Part shown: positions 12,010-25,351 of the stretch, piece by piece
Layout of the letters: every line of letters begins with the position of its first letter
Numbering within the stretch: position 1 is the first letter of the stretch
Assembly (NCBI RefSeq): GCF_041146395.1
Contig: NC_090999.1
Span: 67,399,001 to 67,463,000 of the forward strand
DNA: 64,000 nucleotides
Direction: 5' to 3'
From: Eulemur rufifrons
Taxonomy: Eukaryota; Chordata; Mammalia; Primates; Lemuridae
Program-made: the position numbers and the translations under genes
Notes under the pieces: model-generated
Seen by the model: only the letters and a program-made list of their open reading frames with translations
The model's database searches: none
Told to the model about the DNA's origin: nothing

Positions 12010-12201
12010 GGCCCCAAGTAAGCAGTTCCAGCCAGGCCACAGCTATTTGAGCCACCCCAAGTGACACCCTGACCGCAGGAGGCAGAGACGAGCCCCTCTT
12101 CATATGTTGAACCCACAGAGGAATGAGCAAAATAAAACAGTGGTTGTTTTAAGGCACTGAGTTTTGGAGTAGTTTGTTATGCAGAAAAGATAACTGAAAC
12201 A
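12010..12201 (+). mobile_element. Outer MaLR/ERVL-like LTR, 3' part
   Basis: This continues the LTR interrupted at 11645. The 3' end is diagnostic: GAGCAAAATAAAACAGTGG, then TTGTTTTAAGGCACTGAGTT, TTTGTTATGCAG and GATAACTGAAACA. Confidence 0.65.
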
Positions 12202-12534
12202 ATCTTAAGCTATTGAGGCTTTATGGAAATACACTTAGGGACACAGTTTTTATGCCATGTATCCTGAAGGATATAAACAGTTTTTGATCAGAGAAGAAGA
12301 AAACATCTGTTAAGTCAGAGAAATGTTGACAGATAATGAAATCCCAAATAAAGGTAAATTTTTGTTTTGCCAAGTTTCACTCTTGGGTCCTACAGTGTTA
12401 AATATAACTTTCAGTAATGCAGTGTTCTTTTATCAGCATTACATTTCTGCCATCAACTTGGGAACCTCTCTGAAAGGGAAGTTCATTAATGTATCTTTTT
12501 GGCCATAACCAAACCCTTTGGCCTTGGAGGGCAG

Positions 12535-12700
12535 TTAAGGGATTAGCTAGCTCAACTTCCTTATTTTTCCCAGCAGAAGTGAAGGCTCAGAGAATTTAAA
12601 TGACTTACCCAAATTCATAGGCCAAATTTTTGACTTGAGCAAGATCTCAGATCACCTGACACCCAAAGTAGTGCACACACTCTGCAATACCATTTTTAAT
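12535..12700 (-). repeat. Probable MIR, antisense, degraded
   Basis: The order GAAGGCTCAGAGAATTTAAA, TGACTTACCCAAATTCATAG and a final CTGACACCC block fits a reverse-complement MIR. Divergence is high, so an unrelated SINE is possible. Confidence 0.5.
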
Positions 12701-13089
12701 GGAATTCCTAAATTACTAAAGATGATCATTGTAGTAATTTTCATATTTTAAAAGGTCCAAAATATTCAACATTAGGGTCTGCCAAGATCTTCATCTTTGT
12801 ACCACAGCACCTTAGTGCCAGTATGTATATTTATGTACATACACAAATGCTCATTTCAATATATACTTATTACTAGTTTAACTTTTTATGTGTGTGTGCA
12901 TATATAAGCATATTAATCATTCTAATAATATGAGAATTATGTCTGTGCATATAAGTGTCATGAAGTAGGGTACAAACCATGGCGTATTTCTGGAAGAAGT
13001 TTGATTTAATGGCGATCAGTAAGCTATTAATATAATAAAATCCAGTTGTATCAGGCCTCATTGAATGGAGAACTGCTCCATCAGTTTTT
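12701..13089. other. Unassigned non-coding DNA
   Basis: I see only AT-rich sequence with ATGTACATAC-type words near 12830-12910. No gene or named repeat. Confidence 0.5.
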
Positions 13090-13640
13090 AAACCCCATCT
13101 TCAGAGGCAGCCTGCCATGCGCAACCAGAGACGATGTGTTCCACTGTGTGCTGCTGGCTGGCGCTCTGCCGATACGTACCATAATGTGATGTGAGTCAGT
13201 GGGGACCTCTGTGCGGATAGACTGAAATTACTTCCACATTACAGTGAACACAAAAGAACAAAAACCTTATTAAATACAGATTAAGTTCATTATTGTATAA
13301 ATCCCTCCTTGGAAAATGAAGCTAATCCTCTGTCCCAAAATATTAAACATAACACCGATATTACAGTAAAGATAAAGATAATACCCTCCTCTTTATCTTG
13401 GCTCACCTCTGTCATATTAATGAGGCAAACGTGTAATAGCTGTGGCTAGTGCCTGTGAATTAGAGGGGCTGCCAGCTAGATCTGGAGTCAGATTCCTCTA
13501 TCTGGTTAGCTACACCATCTTTCCCACAAAATCTTTTCAGATCGATGTTCACTCAGAAGGCCTTCAATGCAAGCTAATCTGGGGTTTCATGTTGCAAAGG
13601 TCTTGGATGGCAAACGTTATGTTTGTGTTCTTGAGTAATT
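13090..13640. promoter_or_regulatory. Candidate conserved non-coding element
   Basis: Non-repetitive sequence with unusually many CpG dinucleotides for this region near 13120-13210. It has clustered GATA words at 13370-13382, an antisense GATA word near 13396, and a homeodomain-like CATATTAATGAGG near 13413. The 68-residue ORF at 13442-13648 overlaps it but has no recognisable domain. Regulatory function is inference. Confidence 0.2.
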
Positions 13641-15499
13641 ATATTTGACTGAAAACACATTTGCAACTGGCTCTGCACTCAGAGTAGGAACCCCCAGGGT
13701 CAGAGTCAACACCTCAGTAAGCCCATTCAATTCACACAGGGTTGGAGAGTAGCTTAGATTTATTCACATCTGCCTTTTTTCCCAATAAATACATTCTTCT
13801 TCATGGAGGCAACAGAATCTTTTCTATTTTTGTGAGGTTACACATTTGGACTTTCATTAAATACTTTTTTTTTTCCTATTAGAAAGTTTCATATAAATGT
13901 TTTGTATCAAGAGCTGCCCAGTAAAACTTAGTGCTAACTCAAACCTCGGTCAATTCCCAGAGAAAGTTTAAAATGGGAAAAATATAATTCTAATAACAAT
14001 TAGCCATTGCCTCCATCTATTAAACATACAAAAATGTTTTGGGTTGATATTTTGTATAACTGGAGGAGAGAAAGAAAAATTAAAAACCATCAGGAAGCAG
14101 AGAAAGAGAACAACAATAACAATAAAAGGCAACAAGACAGAGAATCTATGAATAAGGGCTAGAAAACCAAAATGCTCTTAGAATTCAAATGCTCATTTTC
14201 CTGTTGCCAGCTACTTTATTACTGCCAAACATTTTCTCCATCTGATATTTTCCATAAAATATAATTGTTAAAACAACACAATAGGATGGCCTGGACAGAT
14301 GAGGTCAATTTTTTCCCTTATCTAAATTCATACTCAGTGTTCTAACAGCTGTTCTCATACAAATTAATCAAACAAATAATGCCTTCCTAATCTTTTATTT
14401 ATTTTTTTCAGACATGAGATGGAAGGAAGCTTGCTAGAAACCAGTCACGGATATTAAAAATCAACAAATGTCAGAGTAGGAAAAAAATTCTACATGACTT
14501 TATTAATGTAATCTCTTTACTAATAAGCCAATATTGATATTAAAGTCTCTTTATCGGGTTATTGCCATTTTTACAGGAGAATTTTTATTTTATGTCAAAT
14601 GATGTGCTCTGTTCTTTGGCATTTATTTAGGAGGAAGTCGACTTGAGTAAAAACTGTAGGTATTTCATCTACAGATCTAGATATTTTCCAGGTCACAAGC
14701 AAAGAATGTAGGGATTTTCTTACCCCTCATGGACTAATTTCTGAATAGCGTTACTATACATTTCCCAGTCTCTGGGATACTATGTTTTTAGGCAAATGAA
14801 ATCAAGAAAAGTGGGCAACAGAAGGGCCCCCAGTATGCCTGCTCAATGAGGCTGCACACACAGAGGACAGCTCTGCTCATTCAATCAGGGATTAGTTTCT
14901 TCCTGCTTACCCAGTTAGCCTGGGGCAGATTCTTGTGCCAATTTCCCATCTACATACCTTCCTCTTCTCAGCTATTCTCAGTTTGTAAAAGTCTTATCAG
15001 CTTTCAAAGGCTATTTTAAAAACAGTCCTAGTGAATTATGAAAGAGATAATAATTTTTCCTTCTTTGAATTCTTACAACATATAATCAATAACAATCATT
15101 TCAAACTTACTGTTGTTTCAAATGATATACCAAGAACAATTAAAACAAAATAAAAATTTCAAGAAAAATATCAAATCCAGAAGCCAAAAAAAATCAATAA
15201 ATTTAAATATGTAAAGATATAAAACTTCTCTCTGGAAAATGTATTATAACATATGACAAAGTATCACTTCACTTTTTTCTATTGAGTTTTTAAAAATTAC
15301 CAAAAAACGAATAATCTAGTATAAAACTATGCAAAGATATGAAAAAGTAGTTTATAAGAAAAGAAATTCATGTGGCAAAGAAGATTTTAAAATAGACTTT
15401 ACCTATTAAAAAGGACATAACTCAAAATGACCTGTAGTTTTCACTTACCATTTTGGTCCAAATCTGAAAGTTGATAATGTCTGCTCTTCCCTGTACCCT
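13641..15499. other. Unassigned AT-rich non-coding DNA
   Basis: No gene or repeat family that I can name. Short A and T runs occur (for example 13867 and 14405). Confidence 0.5.
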
Positions 15500-15715
15500 C
15501 AAGCAATAGGGTGGTTAACAGCAAACATCCTGGAGCTAAACTGCCTGGTTCATAGTCTGGCTCCATTATTTATCAGCCACATGACTTTAGCTAAGTGATT
15601 TAGCCACTCTGCCATGCTTCAGTTACTTATTCTTAATATGTGGGTACTGATATAGCATCTAACTCATAGGGTCAGTGTGAGGATTAAATGAGTCAATACA
15701 TCTCAACACACTGCC
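15500..15715 (+). repeat. MIR SINE, plus strand
   Basis: Full-length MIR order: GGGTGGTTAACAGCAAACAT, AGTCTGGCTCCATTATTTAT, CACATGACTTTAGCTAAGTG, then GGGTCAGTGTGAGGATTAAA and TGAGTCAATACAT. Confidence 0.85.
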
Positions 15716-16094
15716 ACACTAGAAAAAAAAATTTTTTCCTTGAGGCCATGGTGTTTTATTATGAAATAGAATAAAAACTTCGAAAACAAAATGGTCCTTT
15801 CTAACTTAATGAAAAATTTTTTATTTTTTATTTTTTATTTTTTTCTGTGCATGAGTTATATGCAACTTGAAAAATAGTTATCACAGCTCCCAAAGTGAAG
15901 AAGCATGTGAGTTACGACGTATATTTCACAAGGCCCCGGGCTCAAAACTAGCATGAGTTAAATAAAACTCACATGGCAGTTAATGTGGTAAATGCAGTAA
16001 ATAGTAAGTGCTTAGCATTAAACATTCAAAAGCTAGCTATTGCTGTAAACTTTACATGTGCAAAACAATTTAGCTATATTTATCAAAATCTTAA

Positions 16095-16730
16095 ATGACA
16101 ACACTCCTTGACCTAGCAACTAAACTTCTGAAACCTTACCATTTAGATTTTATATAAAACAAAAATTAGATACATGTGTAAGGATATGGATTGCACCTTT
16201 CTTACTGCATAATGGAAATACAGTAATATAGCAAATAAATGGGAAGAAACTTTTCATTAATAAAAGATTAAGTTAAGAAACTTTTATGTAATGTAATATT
16301 ATGCACAATAAAGCTTTCAAAAATGTGATGAAACTATTTATGATATATAAAAAGAATCCCAAGAAGTGACATTAAATGAAAGAATCAATGTGTAGAACAG
16401 GAAGTGTGCATGATCTGTTTTGTGTAAATAAAGGGGCATATGCACACACAGTGGTATGTGCCTACATTTATCTGGAAGAATAAATAGCAAATAAACCCTG
16501 GTTACCTTTGTAGACAAATCCTAAGGAGTTAAGGAGACATTCGTTTCATCATTGTATACCTTTCTTAAATGTTCAAATTCTCGGATCAGGAAAAGTTCAT
16601 ACTTCAATTTTAAAAGCACCAGAGATTACCTAATAGGTGAGGTTATAGGCTATTTTTCTTTTATTCTTTATAGTTCTCTATATTAAAAATACATTTGAAG
16701 ACAAAATAAATCCACCTAAAGGACTTAAAT
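16095..16730 (+). mobile_element. Old L1M ORF2 3' end and 3' UTR
   Basis: This matches the end of an ancient L1. A degraded TTGACCTAGCAACTAAACTT block is the equivalent of the ORF2 segment for the LTxxDPAIPL-like region. It is followed by ACTGCATAATGGAAATACAG, a CATTAAATGAAAG segment and a 3' UTR ending in A- and T-rich sequence. Many stops and indels; no coding capacity. Confidence 0.65.
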
Positions 16731-17464
16731 CATAAATACTAAAAATGTGTTCTATGAGAGTACCACATTTATTATTCTCTTTTAGAAACAAAATCTGGTC
16801 CTTTCAGTTTAAATTTTCATAAGCATAGAATATATTGATGTTAAATGCAAAAACCAGTATATAAGATTACATGTACACTCTGATTACAAACTAAATGAAA
16901 TATTTATGTTAAGAAATAGATATTTCTTGTTAAAAATTCATGTTAAGAATTATGTAAATACAGCAGATGAATATGTGCAAAGTAAAAGCTTATTATGTTG
17001 GAGTAGTATTCTTTACTAATTATTATCATACAAATGTGAAAAAAGAAGAAAAGGTGGTAATATGTTCATTTCATTTTATTTGCATGTCTCAATTTATACA
17101 AACTCTTAATTAGAAATTAATCAATGAGAAGAATGAGGCCGTTTTAATGAACACAAAAAATTGGAATCAGTCATTATTTGATGATGAACAAGGTCTCACA
17201 TCAACCTCCACATCCACGAAATTTAAGCCAAACATTTGTAGTTTAAACTAAACTTTGAATTATCTTCATAGAATTTTTGCATTTCATAAAATAGACTTTA
17301 AAAATATTTAGTTTGTCCTTTTCAGATGGACTTTTAGTTAATATTGTACTGTTGAGATATTATATTGTTGGTCTATCTACGTGTTAACTTCTCTCGCTGG
17401 CCTGCAAGCTCCTTGCAGAAAGCAGCACACAATCACTATAAGCATGGCCTTTGGGGACATATCC
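16731..17464. other. Unassigned AT-rich non-coding DNA
   Basis: I see nothing beyond AT-rich sequence and short A runs. Confidence 0.5.
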
Positions 17465-17600
17465 AGGTTTCAATACTGGTTCCTTCATTTTCTGGAAGTG
17501 ATGTGACCAGGATCAGGTTGTTTAATCTTTCTAAGCGTCTCAGCCTCATGTGTAAATGGATGGACAAGGTTTCTCCAAGGTTTTCAAAACAATTAAAGAA
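17465..17600 (+). repeat. Probable MIR fragment, plus strand
   Basis: The core GAAGTGATGTGACCAGGATC, followed by GTTTAATCTTTCTAAG and CTCAGCCTCATGTGTAAATG, follows the MIR order. The ORF at 17365-17613 reads through it and is not supported. Confidence 0.6.
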
Positions 17601-20600
17601 CATAATATATTAGTAAAAAAAGCAACTTGATCAAAATGAAGTACATACCCTAAAATTTCAAAACCTTTCCCTTTAAATATGTTGACATTTTTCCAAAGTC
17701 TTCCTCAATTTATTAAACAGTAGATATTTATTAATAATTCACATTCTCCACATGATACATTTAGGGAATTCTGTAGAATTTGTATCTCCTTCTTTATTCA
17801 AGAAACAAAGGTAGAACTATCTGAGATCAAAAACAAACAATAAACTAATTCTTTTAAAAAAACATCTATTCCAAAAATCGCTTGGCAATTTGATAAACTG
17901 TCTAGAGGTTGGATGAGAAAGAAATGACATATTTTCTGTAAACTTGAAGAGAAATCCAGAAACTCTAGCCCAGTGTAACAGCTGCCAATGAGTTTGCCAT
18001 TCATATCTAAGCTGTATCATGCATGCCATAAAATGAAAAACTGATGATTGTTTTTTCTTAAAAGCAATTGACTATAAGTCTTGCATTGATGTTGATATTA
18101 ATATTAATAAGAGATTCCCCAGACTCCAACAAAAGTAATGCTGGGGTAGGGAAGGTAAAGAATGTGTAGGCATGCTGTGTGTCAGGGGTGAGGGCCACAA
18201 TATGTTCATCAGTAATTGTCTCAGTTCCTGAGTTCATGACAGCCGAAGAAAGGGAGTGTATATGGTGAGCAACACTGGACACAGAGGAAGTCATCAATGC
18301 TCTGCATGCTTTTCTTTTTTTGATTGTTTTCTCAAAAAATTCTCAGTTTTTTTGTAGTTTTTATTACCTCTTTGCTTCTTGAATTTTGGGACCATAAGGC
18401 AACATTTTTTATGACAGAAGGTCAGCATGGACCAAACTGACTGCATAAGGATTTCTAAGCCAGCCTCAGCCTTCAGGTCTAGAAGAGTCCCTCAGTAAAT
18501 TCGGACAGAGCCATACAGGCAGCTAGCTTCCAACTGAGGTCATCAAACACTTGTTTCAAACACAAAATGATTAAGGAATTTTTTTTTAAAAAGAGGAACT
18601 TTTAGTTAACATTGCAGGCTTTATTTTTTACAGTATTGAGAGTTAGGAAGAATCAAGCAAGATCTTTACAGCATCTTTTGAAATTCTGAGAAAGCAAATA
18701 CGAAATGGATTACTATTTCTTAGCTCCTGAACGTCACTAAGCCTCCAAGTTACTCCATTTATGACAAGATCCAGTTAGTGAGTCAGACACAAGCTGTAAG
18801 CTAAAATTGAAAAGAACAAAAAAGTTAAAAAAAAAAAAAAAAAAAAGCAACATCTGGCCAAATTGCAGCAATGAGAATTTTCCAATATAATTATCAAACA
18901 AAAAAGAAAAACTAGGAAAAAGAGATTATAGAAATATAGAATACAAGTATCTGATTGAAAAATATTTGCACATGGGCTTGGTTGCTTTCACACAATATAA
19001 ATACATCTCTGAAGATTTTAACTGGAAAATAAATAAATATTTAACAAATTACAATTTGCATTGTTAAACTAGAGTATCAAAATAGCTATCAACATTTAAT
19101 TAATGCAAGAAAAGCTTTAAAGCAAAAATAATAACAAGTATTTAAATATTAATACATCACTCTGGGATTCTGTGATGGAATCCCTACACCAATACCTCCT
19201 TCTTATATGATACAAAAAAATTTTTCTTTTTTTATTATTAGATAGCATGATTTTTTTTTAGATAAACTTATGGCATCTGCGAGATCATTATTGATTTCTC
19301 CTAGAAGCTTCTTTTTTAAATTAGGTTTAAGATATTGTATAGTATGTAGGATATTACAATGTATTAAGAATATGCACTTGACATTCTCAAGACACAAGTA
19401 GTATATAGGCATTTTCCAAAATTTTAGGGTTCTAAATGTGGCCCCTCGCTTTCAGGAGATTATAGTGTAGCAGGAATCTTGACATGTAAGTAATGAGTTC
19501 AATGAAGTGCCAGGTCAAAAGTGTGCCCAAGGGACAATTATGTCTACAAATTAGAGAACAGTTAAATACATCTATCCCTTAACTTCTCTCAGCTCAAGTA
19601 TCCTCAAATATAAAGTAAGGTTAGATTACATAAATGCTAGAATCTCTGGCAACTCTATTATTTATTGATTTTATGCCTACGTATTTCCAGTTTTACATAA
19701 AATTAATCCAAAGCAAAGATAGTTCTTTATGCAATATTAGACATGTCCCTGTGAGGGCCAATTTTTCATTAGAATAGTTCAGAAGCGTAATATTATCTTC
19801 TTTAAAGGCAGAACTTTCTCCATGTATGGCTATGCAGCTCAATTTATTAAATATCAGGATTAATACAGACAAGGTCACCAGTATGTTCGCCATCTTGAAG
19901 CTAGTCAGTTTCATTTGGTTCACAGCCACAGACCTTTCATCAATCAACTGACTTACAAATGCATGCAACTAGTGTTATAAGAATGACCTTTCAGAGCAGT
20001 GAAGGTAGGTTAATGTTACTTTCTTACCATTATTGGCAAAGCTCTCTAAGTCACTTCTCTACTTCCAGCATGTGAAAAGTTGTCCCGATGTTGTATTTTA
20101 TGTGTTTTCTCCCATTATATATGAAAATGATATAGGAGAGAAAATTTTGGTGTGCATAAATCTCTTAACTCTGTTTAATTTGGGAATTATCTGAGAAAAA
20201 AAGTTATGTTAGACAGTAGAATTCTGTTTCTCCTACAAGTAAGCTCACATAGAAAAATATGCTCTTCAAAATTGGTGAGCCAAAAATAGCCATATGAACA
20301 TATTATTTAGGAATATGGAGATAAATAGGATACAAAATCTAAATAGATGAAATTGGTTTGATCTGTGGGGTGGGTGAACTTGGGCTAAAGTAAGGTAGAA
20401 CAATGAAGTTCTGTATTTTAATATGAGCCTTTGGTACTATTTTATTTTAATTATGTGGTCTAATTTAGTATAAATTTATACACACGTATGTGCAAAGCAA
20501 CGTACACTGTTAAATGAAGTGGAACTTGACCAATAAAGATGGAAAATAAGAAAAGACTTGCTCTTGCATAGAAAGTCACAGATACCAATTCTTCCTAAAT

Positions 20601-20989
20601 TAGGGAAAAAAAAGTGTGGGGAGGGAGAATTCAGTCTAAACCCCAGTACAAATTAAAGGAGAAACTTAAAAAAAAAAAATAAATAAGCAAATGAGAATAA
20701 CCCACTGTAAACCATCTTGGGGCATAAGGGGGAAAAACACTTTAATTCATTGTAATTTAATAGAGTATCTCATAATATTCAAGAGTAAATATAAAATCAA
20801 GATTCAAGGACTAAATAATCAGAAAACTAGAAATCTCTACAGTAGAAATTTGTGGACATTCACTCTACAGCCTCACCTTTACCTTGGCTTAGGTATTAAC
20901 AACCTGTTTTTGTGAAAGACAACCAGAGAAAAAGAGAGAGAGAGAGAGAACAAGCACACAAAAGGAGCAACAGCAAAAATTTTCCTCTG
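17601..20989. other. Unassigned AT-rich non-coding DNA
   Basis: No supported gene. A poly(A) run of about 20 lies at 18826-18846, but I could not pair it with target duplications. A 66-codon antisense ORF with a signal-peptide-like start (19693-19893) is discussed as a finding only. A GA-rich tract lies at 20930-20950. Confidence 0.5.
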
Positions 20990-21039
20990 CTTTGGGTTCC
21001 AGTTGAAACAAACCAAATTAAAAAATATATAAGTGAAAA

Positions 21040-21390
21040 AAATGAGAACATTTTTAGTGATATCTCATATTAGATGGTACCAACAGATTATGTTTAATTT
21101 TACAAGGTGTAATAAAGGCATAGTGATTATGGTAGAAAATATTTTTATCTTTTGGAGATACATACTGAATTATGTATGGAGGATATGTCATGATGTCTGG
21201 TATCTGCTTTAAAATATTTTGGTCCAGATAGGGAAACTAAAAGAAGATAAAGGGGGAAGTAAATTTAAAGAGTGTGGAAAATTGTGATTGTTGAATGTAG
21301 GTGAGCTGTTTATGGGTATTCATTGCACTATTTTACCAATGTTTGCATATTTTAAATTATTTATAAAATTACTTTTAAAACCTCACTGAA
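21040..21390 (+). mobile_element. Old L1M/L1ME 3' UTR fragment
   Basis: The characteristic tail order is visible: TTTTGGAGATACATACTGAA, then a GTCATGATGTCTGGTATCTG block, TTGAATGTAGGTGAGCTG, and TTCATTGCACTATTTTACC near the end. It is strongly diverged and has no coding content. Confidence 0.65.
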
Positions 21391-22014
21391 CATGAGCCCA
21401 GTTTCCAAATACATAAAGCAGAAAGGTACTGAATGCTAAAAAAGGAGGTGAATCAAGTCAAATATATCACCAAAAATATAAATAAATAGCATCCATAAAA
21501 ACTAATTCAGAATAAAAAACAGGAATAAATATATGATAATAACTGATAGATAAGGAACTTTTTTTTTAATTTTTGGAAATAAAAATTAAATAACTATTAT
21601 AAGAATCAATAAATAGGATAAATTCTAGACTCTAAACTGTATATACTCAAAGAAACAAAATAAATTTCAAAAGAGTATGAAAGAATTAATTTTGCAGGAA
21701 TCACAGAGAGATTAAACTTTCAAGAGCAGTAAAGAGACAAGGAGAATAAAATAGGAGCATTTTAAAATTAGACCAAAAAAGTTCTGACAGAAGGAAATGG
21801 GCAAAATGACACAAGAACAATATTTGAGAATGTGTACTTAGGAACCATTCATAGATAATTTAGAGTGAGGATTCACATCAAAACATGACTCTGAGAATCA
21901 AATTATATAAATAAAATGATAGAGTGGGAACATCAACCATCAAAGATAAAAACGAAAAAATTCCTCAAGGTTAACACACTGAAAAGACATATTTCTGATT
22001 GTATCTATTAGAGC
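21391..22014 (+). other. A-rich DNA, possibly degraded L1 ORF1 region
   Basis: This stretch is strongly A-rich on the plus strand and has GAAACAAAATAAATTTC-type text like an ancient L1 coding strand. I cannot align it convincingly. No open frame of note. Confidence 0.3.
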
Positions 22015-22345
22015 TGAGGTCTCCAATCCCAGGGGCCGCAGACCAGTTTCGGTCTGTGGGTCTGTGACCTGTTAGGGATCCGGCACAGAGCTCCCTGGCC
22101 CCTCTCCCCACCTCCGCCTGGCCCTGTGGGTGGAAAAATTGTCTTCCATGAAACTCGGGGGAGGGGCACACAGCTGGGGGTGAGCGACAGGCGAGCAAGG
22201 GAAGCTTCATCTGTATTTACAGCAGCTCCGCGTCCCCCACTGCTGGCATGACCACCTGAGCTCCGTCTCCCCACCTCCCTGTCCATAGAAAATTGTCTTC
22301 TGTGAATCCAGTCCCTGGTGCCAAAAAGGTTGGGGACTGCTGCTA
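22015..22345. mobile_element. MER1-type hAT-Charlie DNA transposon
   Basis: Second MER1 copy in the window. The left end has GGTCTCCAATCCCAGGGGCC, followed by GTCTGTGACCTGTTAGGGAT. The interior has GAAGCTTCATCTGTATTTAC, and the right end AAAAAGGTTGGGGACTGCTG. Flanks CTATTAGA (left) and CTATAGAC (right) may be a mutated 8-bp hAT target duplication. Its GC-rich interior yields two antisense ORFs (21971-22373) that are spurious. Confidence 0.85.
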
Positions 22346-25300
22346 TAGACTGAAAGACAATTCCTAGAAACAAGGATTACTAAAGGTGATATATAACTAA
22401 TGAACCAATTGCAAAAGTTAGGAGACTGACAGCCCTACAAACATGTTTAGTATTTTTGGTTTTTATAATTTATTTGTAATTTTGTGTAGTATATCATTTG
22501 AGAGAAGAAAATTGAGTACAAAGAGATATTTAAAAAAATACTTTTAGTTTGAATTTTCATAGGGTTTATAAAGTAGAAGTAAATTTTGTTTTAGTGTCTT
22601 GTATGCTGCCCAGCAGAACATAACTGTTTCATTGAAAAAATTCATTATACTATATTCTACTAGACCATACTGAATCAAAAGCATCTTCAGGTTTTTACCG
22701 TGTGTTGGAAATTCACAAAATTATTAGGTTTATGGCCTTTGTTTTATAAATATGTTTTCCTCTTGTCTGCCTGAATGCATTATTTTTATTTTATTTGCTG
22801 CTTTATTCCAAATTTATTTTCTGGAAGCAATAACGTGTTATTTTATTTTTCATCACAAAAAATATACTCCTAATTTTTTAAAAAGTTAAAATTGTGTATG
22901 AAATATTCCCCTTCTAGGTGATGACTATCTATATACCCAAAGGCCAATTATGAATTTTTAAAAAAAATTTCATATGTCAGTTTTGAATTGAAACAAGAAC
23001 ACAATTATGCAAAGTGACTTTCTCAAAACAGAATTGACAATGCATGGTGCGCAGGTGCAAAGGAGAACATGGGGTCCTTGGTATATTATTTAAAATCTTC
23101 AATCAGCTGTCCCAGACCAGGATAGAGACTACTATTCACTGGAGTATATTATACTCTCAGGGTCTCCTCTTGCATTAACATACCAATGAAACAGTTGCAT
23201 CAGATTCATCCAAGGTGAATGAGAAATTCTAATTCCCATGACATTTAGGTAATTTCCTTTGTTAAAAGAACTCAAACCTTTATAAGAAAAATGATTACTT
23301 TGTATTGTGTTGAGAGGAGATCATATATTGTTCACTGCAAGTTTCTTCTATGCCTGGTTAATTTTCAAAATGCTATCTTTAAGGATAATCCCAAGCATAT
23401 TTTTGTAATAAATTGGGAGCAAATTTATTACGCCTCTGATGCTGCAACTCAGCCAGCAATCAGAATTGTAACAAAGGAGAGGGACTCATTTTAAATTAAA
23501 ACCAAAGAAAGTATTATGGAGGTAGTTCTAAGCCTTTTCAGTAGCAGAGATTAACAAGTCTGATTATGGGAAAACTGCTCATTGTTCTTTAAAATAATTT
23601 AATTTTAAAGTAAGAATTGTGAATTTTTATTTCTACCTTTAAACTGGCTATCTATACTTCCTTTATATGTTTGGTTTTAGTCCAAGAAGAGAATGGTTTA
23701 ATAATTAACCCTCATCTCTTTCTAGCTTTTAACCAGAACTAACAATATTTTTTATTGCTTTTATAAGGGAGAGAAAATATTATTGCTCAAAACAAAAGAT
23801 AAATTATTTCATTATTTGATTCTCCACATTTTCTTTCCCGTTTTGTCAGCAGCTTTTTGAGACACATTTTATTTTTTTGTTCTGTTTGCGCAGAACATTT
23901 TTGTTATAACCTGATAGTTTTATTCAGTGTTATTGTATAAGGCTTACACAGTATCCTGTATGTTCTTATCTTTTTCATTAAAGTAGGTGCATGCACTGTG
24001 CAGCTTATTTTATTAAACATTTAGGGGATGTAGGATACTTGCTTTTAATAAATAAAACACAATCATATAGTTTTATTCTGTCATAAAGAAGAGTTTGAAA
24101 AAAATCTAAAATTGTAGGGTGTTTTTTCCTTTATATATTTCACCAAAAGTGTATAAATTCAATATTTTTTTTACTCAAGCTTGCTTGATTTGTTTTAACA
24201 TTAATACTTCAGATTTACTTAGGTTCATATAAATACTAAAGATAGATTTAGTTAAATAACTTTGGTATTAAACAAAATAAACAGGTGCAATTTTCTAGTT
24301 GTGGTTTGAATTGGGAATCAAGTATGTCTTGGAATTTGACATTATCAAATGTATTTTATTGTTTCTCAGTACTTGTGCTGTAATTAGGTTGTCATCAGGT
24401 TTTTTTTTTTTTTTTAAAGAACACTGTTTGCAAAAACCATATGAAATTATTTTTGAGAAATGAGTCGAAAGTGAAAAATCTTAATTAATATTGTAGTAGA
24501 TGATTAGCAAAACTGTTTCTCTTTGAACTTTGGAAGCCATCTATACAAAATTTCTATTTCCCAGATTATTTATACTCAGGAAAAACAAAGAACCACGCAT
24601 TCTCAATTTATAGAGAAAAAAATTTTGGTCATGGCCATGGCCTTACTCTTCACATATATGGCTCAATGTGGCCCCTGCCTCACGTTTAGGCATCATCTTC
24701 TAACATTGCTTTTTTCATAATATTCTTTTCCTTTCTGCACCTACACACTCCTCCTTTCCTCCAATACATACAGAAACTGTATATATGCTATTTCTTTGGC
24801 TCGGATATCCTCTCTCACTTTTCCTTCCCAAACAAAATCCTTTTTTGTGTACTATCTCTGAGCTCCCTTAACATTTGGTAGATTCCTATATATGTTTCAT
24901 AGTCCTTATCAGACAGTGTTGAAATTATATGCTATCTCTTCTCTCTCATTTTTGTATCTTGTTCCTCTTTACTTATGGATCATCCAGCAGAGTGCTGGAT
25001 ATCAAATAAGTGTTCAATCGATGCTAATATAGCTAAACTAAAAATGACTAGTCTCTTTAATAATAAATCAATGTACTTAACCACATCAATTCTGAATTCT
25101 GAAGGTTCTTTCAAGTCCTTTGCTCCTAAAGAGTCCTGTTCTGATGATTATTTATATATAATATGCAAACCATGACTTTGATCAAATGCAAAATTATTTG
25201 AACTCACACAGAAATTTCAGATCAAATCAAGAACATGGCTCTTCATATCCTGTGAGGGTTCCTATCTTGCATTACATGGAAGGCTAAGTAGATGCACAGA

Positions 25301-25351
25301 GAAGCTGTGGACTAAGCAGACTTCAAATGACTTACCAAGGTCCATTGATGG
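22346..25351. other. Unassigned AT-rich non-coding DNA
   Basis: No gene or repeat that I can name with confidence. A T run of about 18 lies at 24401-24416. The short ORFs (23291-23494, 24523-24720, 24975-25175) have no domain or codon signature. Confidence 0.5.

Noticed and set aside
18826..18846. Poly(A) run as the tail of a processed pseudogene
   Set aside because: I could not find flanking duplications or a recognisable mRNA-like body upstream.
21971..22373. Antisense ORFs of 79 and 121 residues in GC-rich DNA
   Set aside because: They lie within the MER1-type transposon, whose terminal blocks bracket them.
24401..24416. T run as the tail of an antisense retroposed copy
   Set aside because: No target duplication was found on either side.
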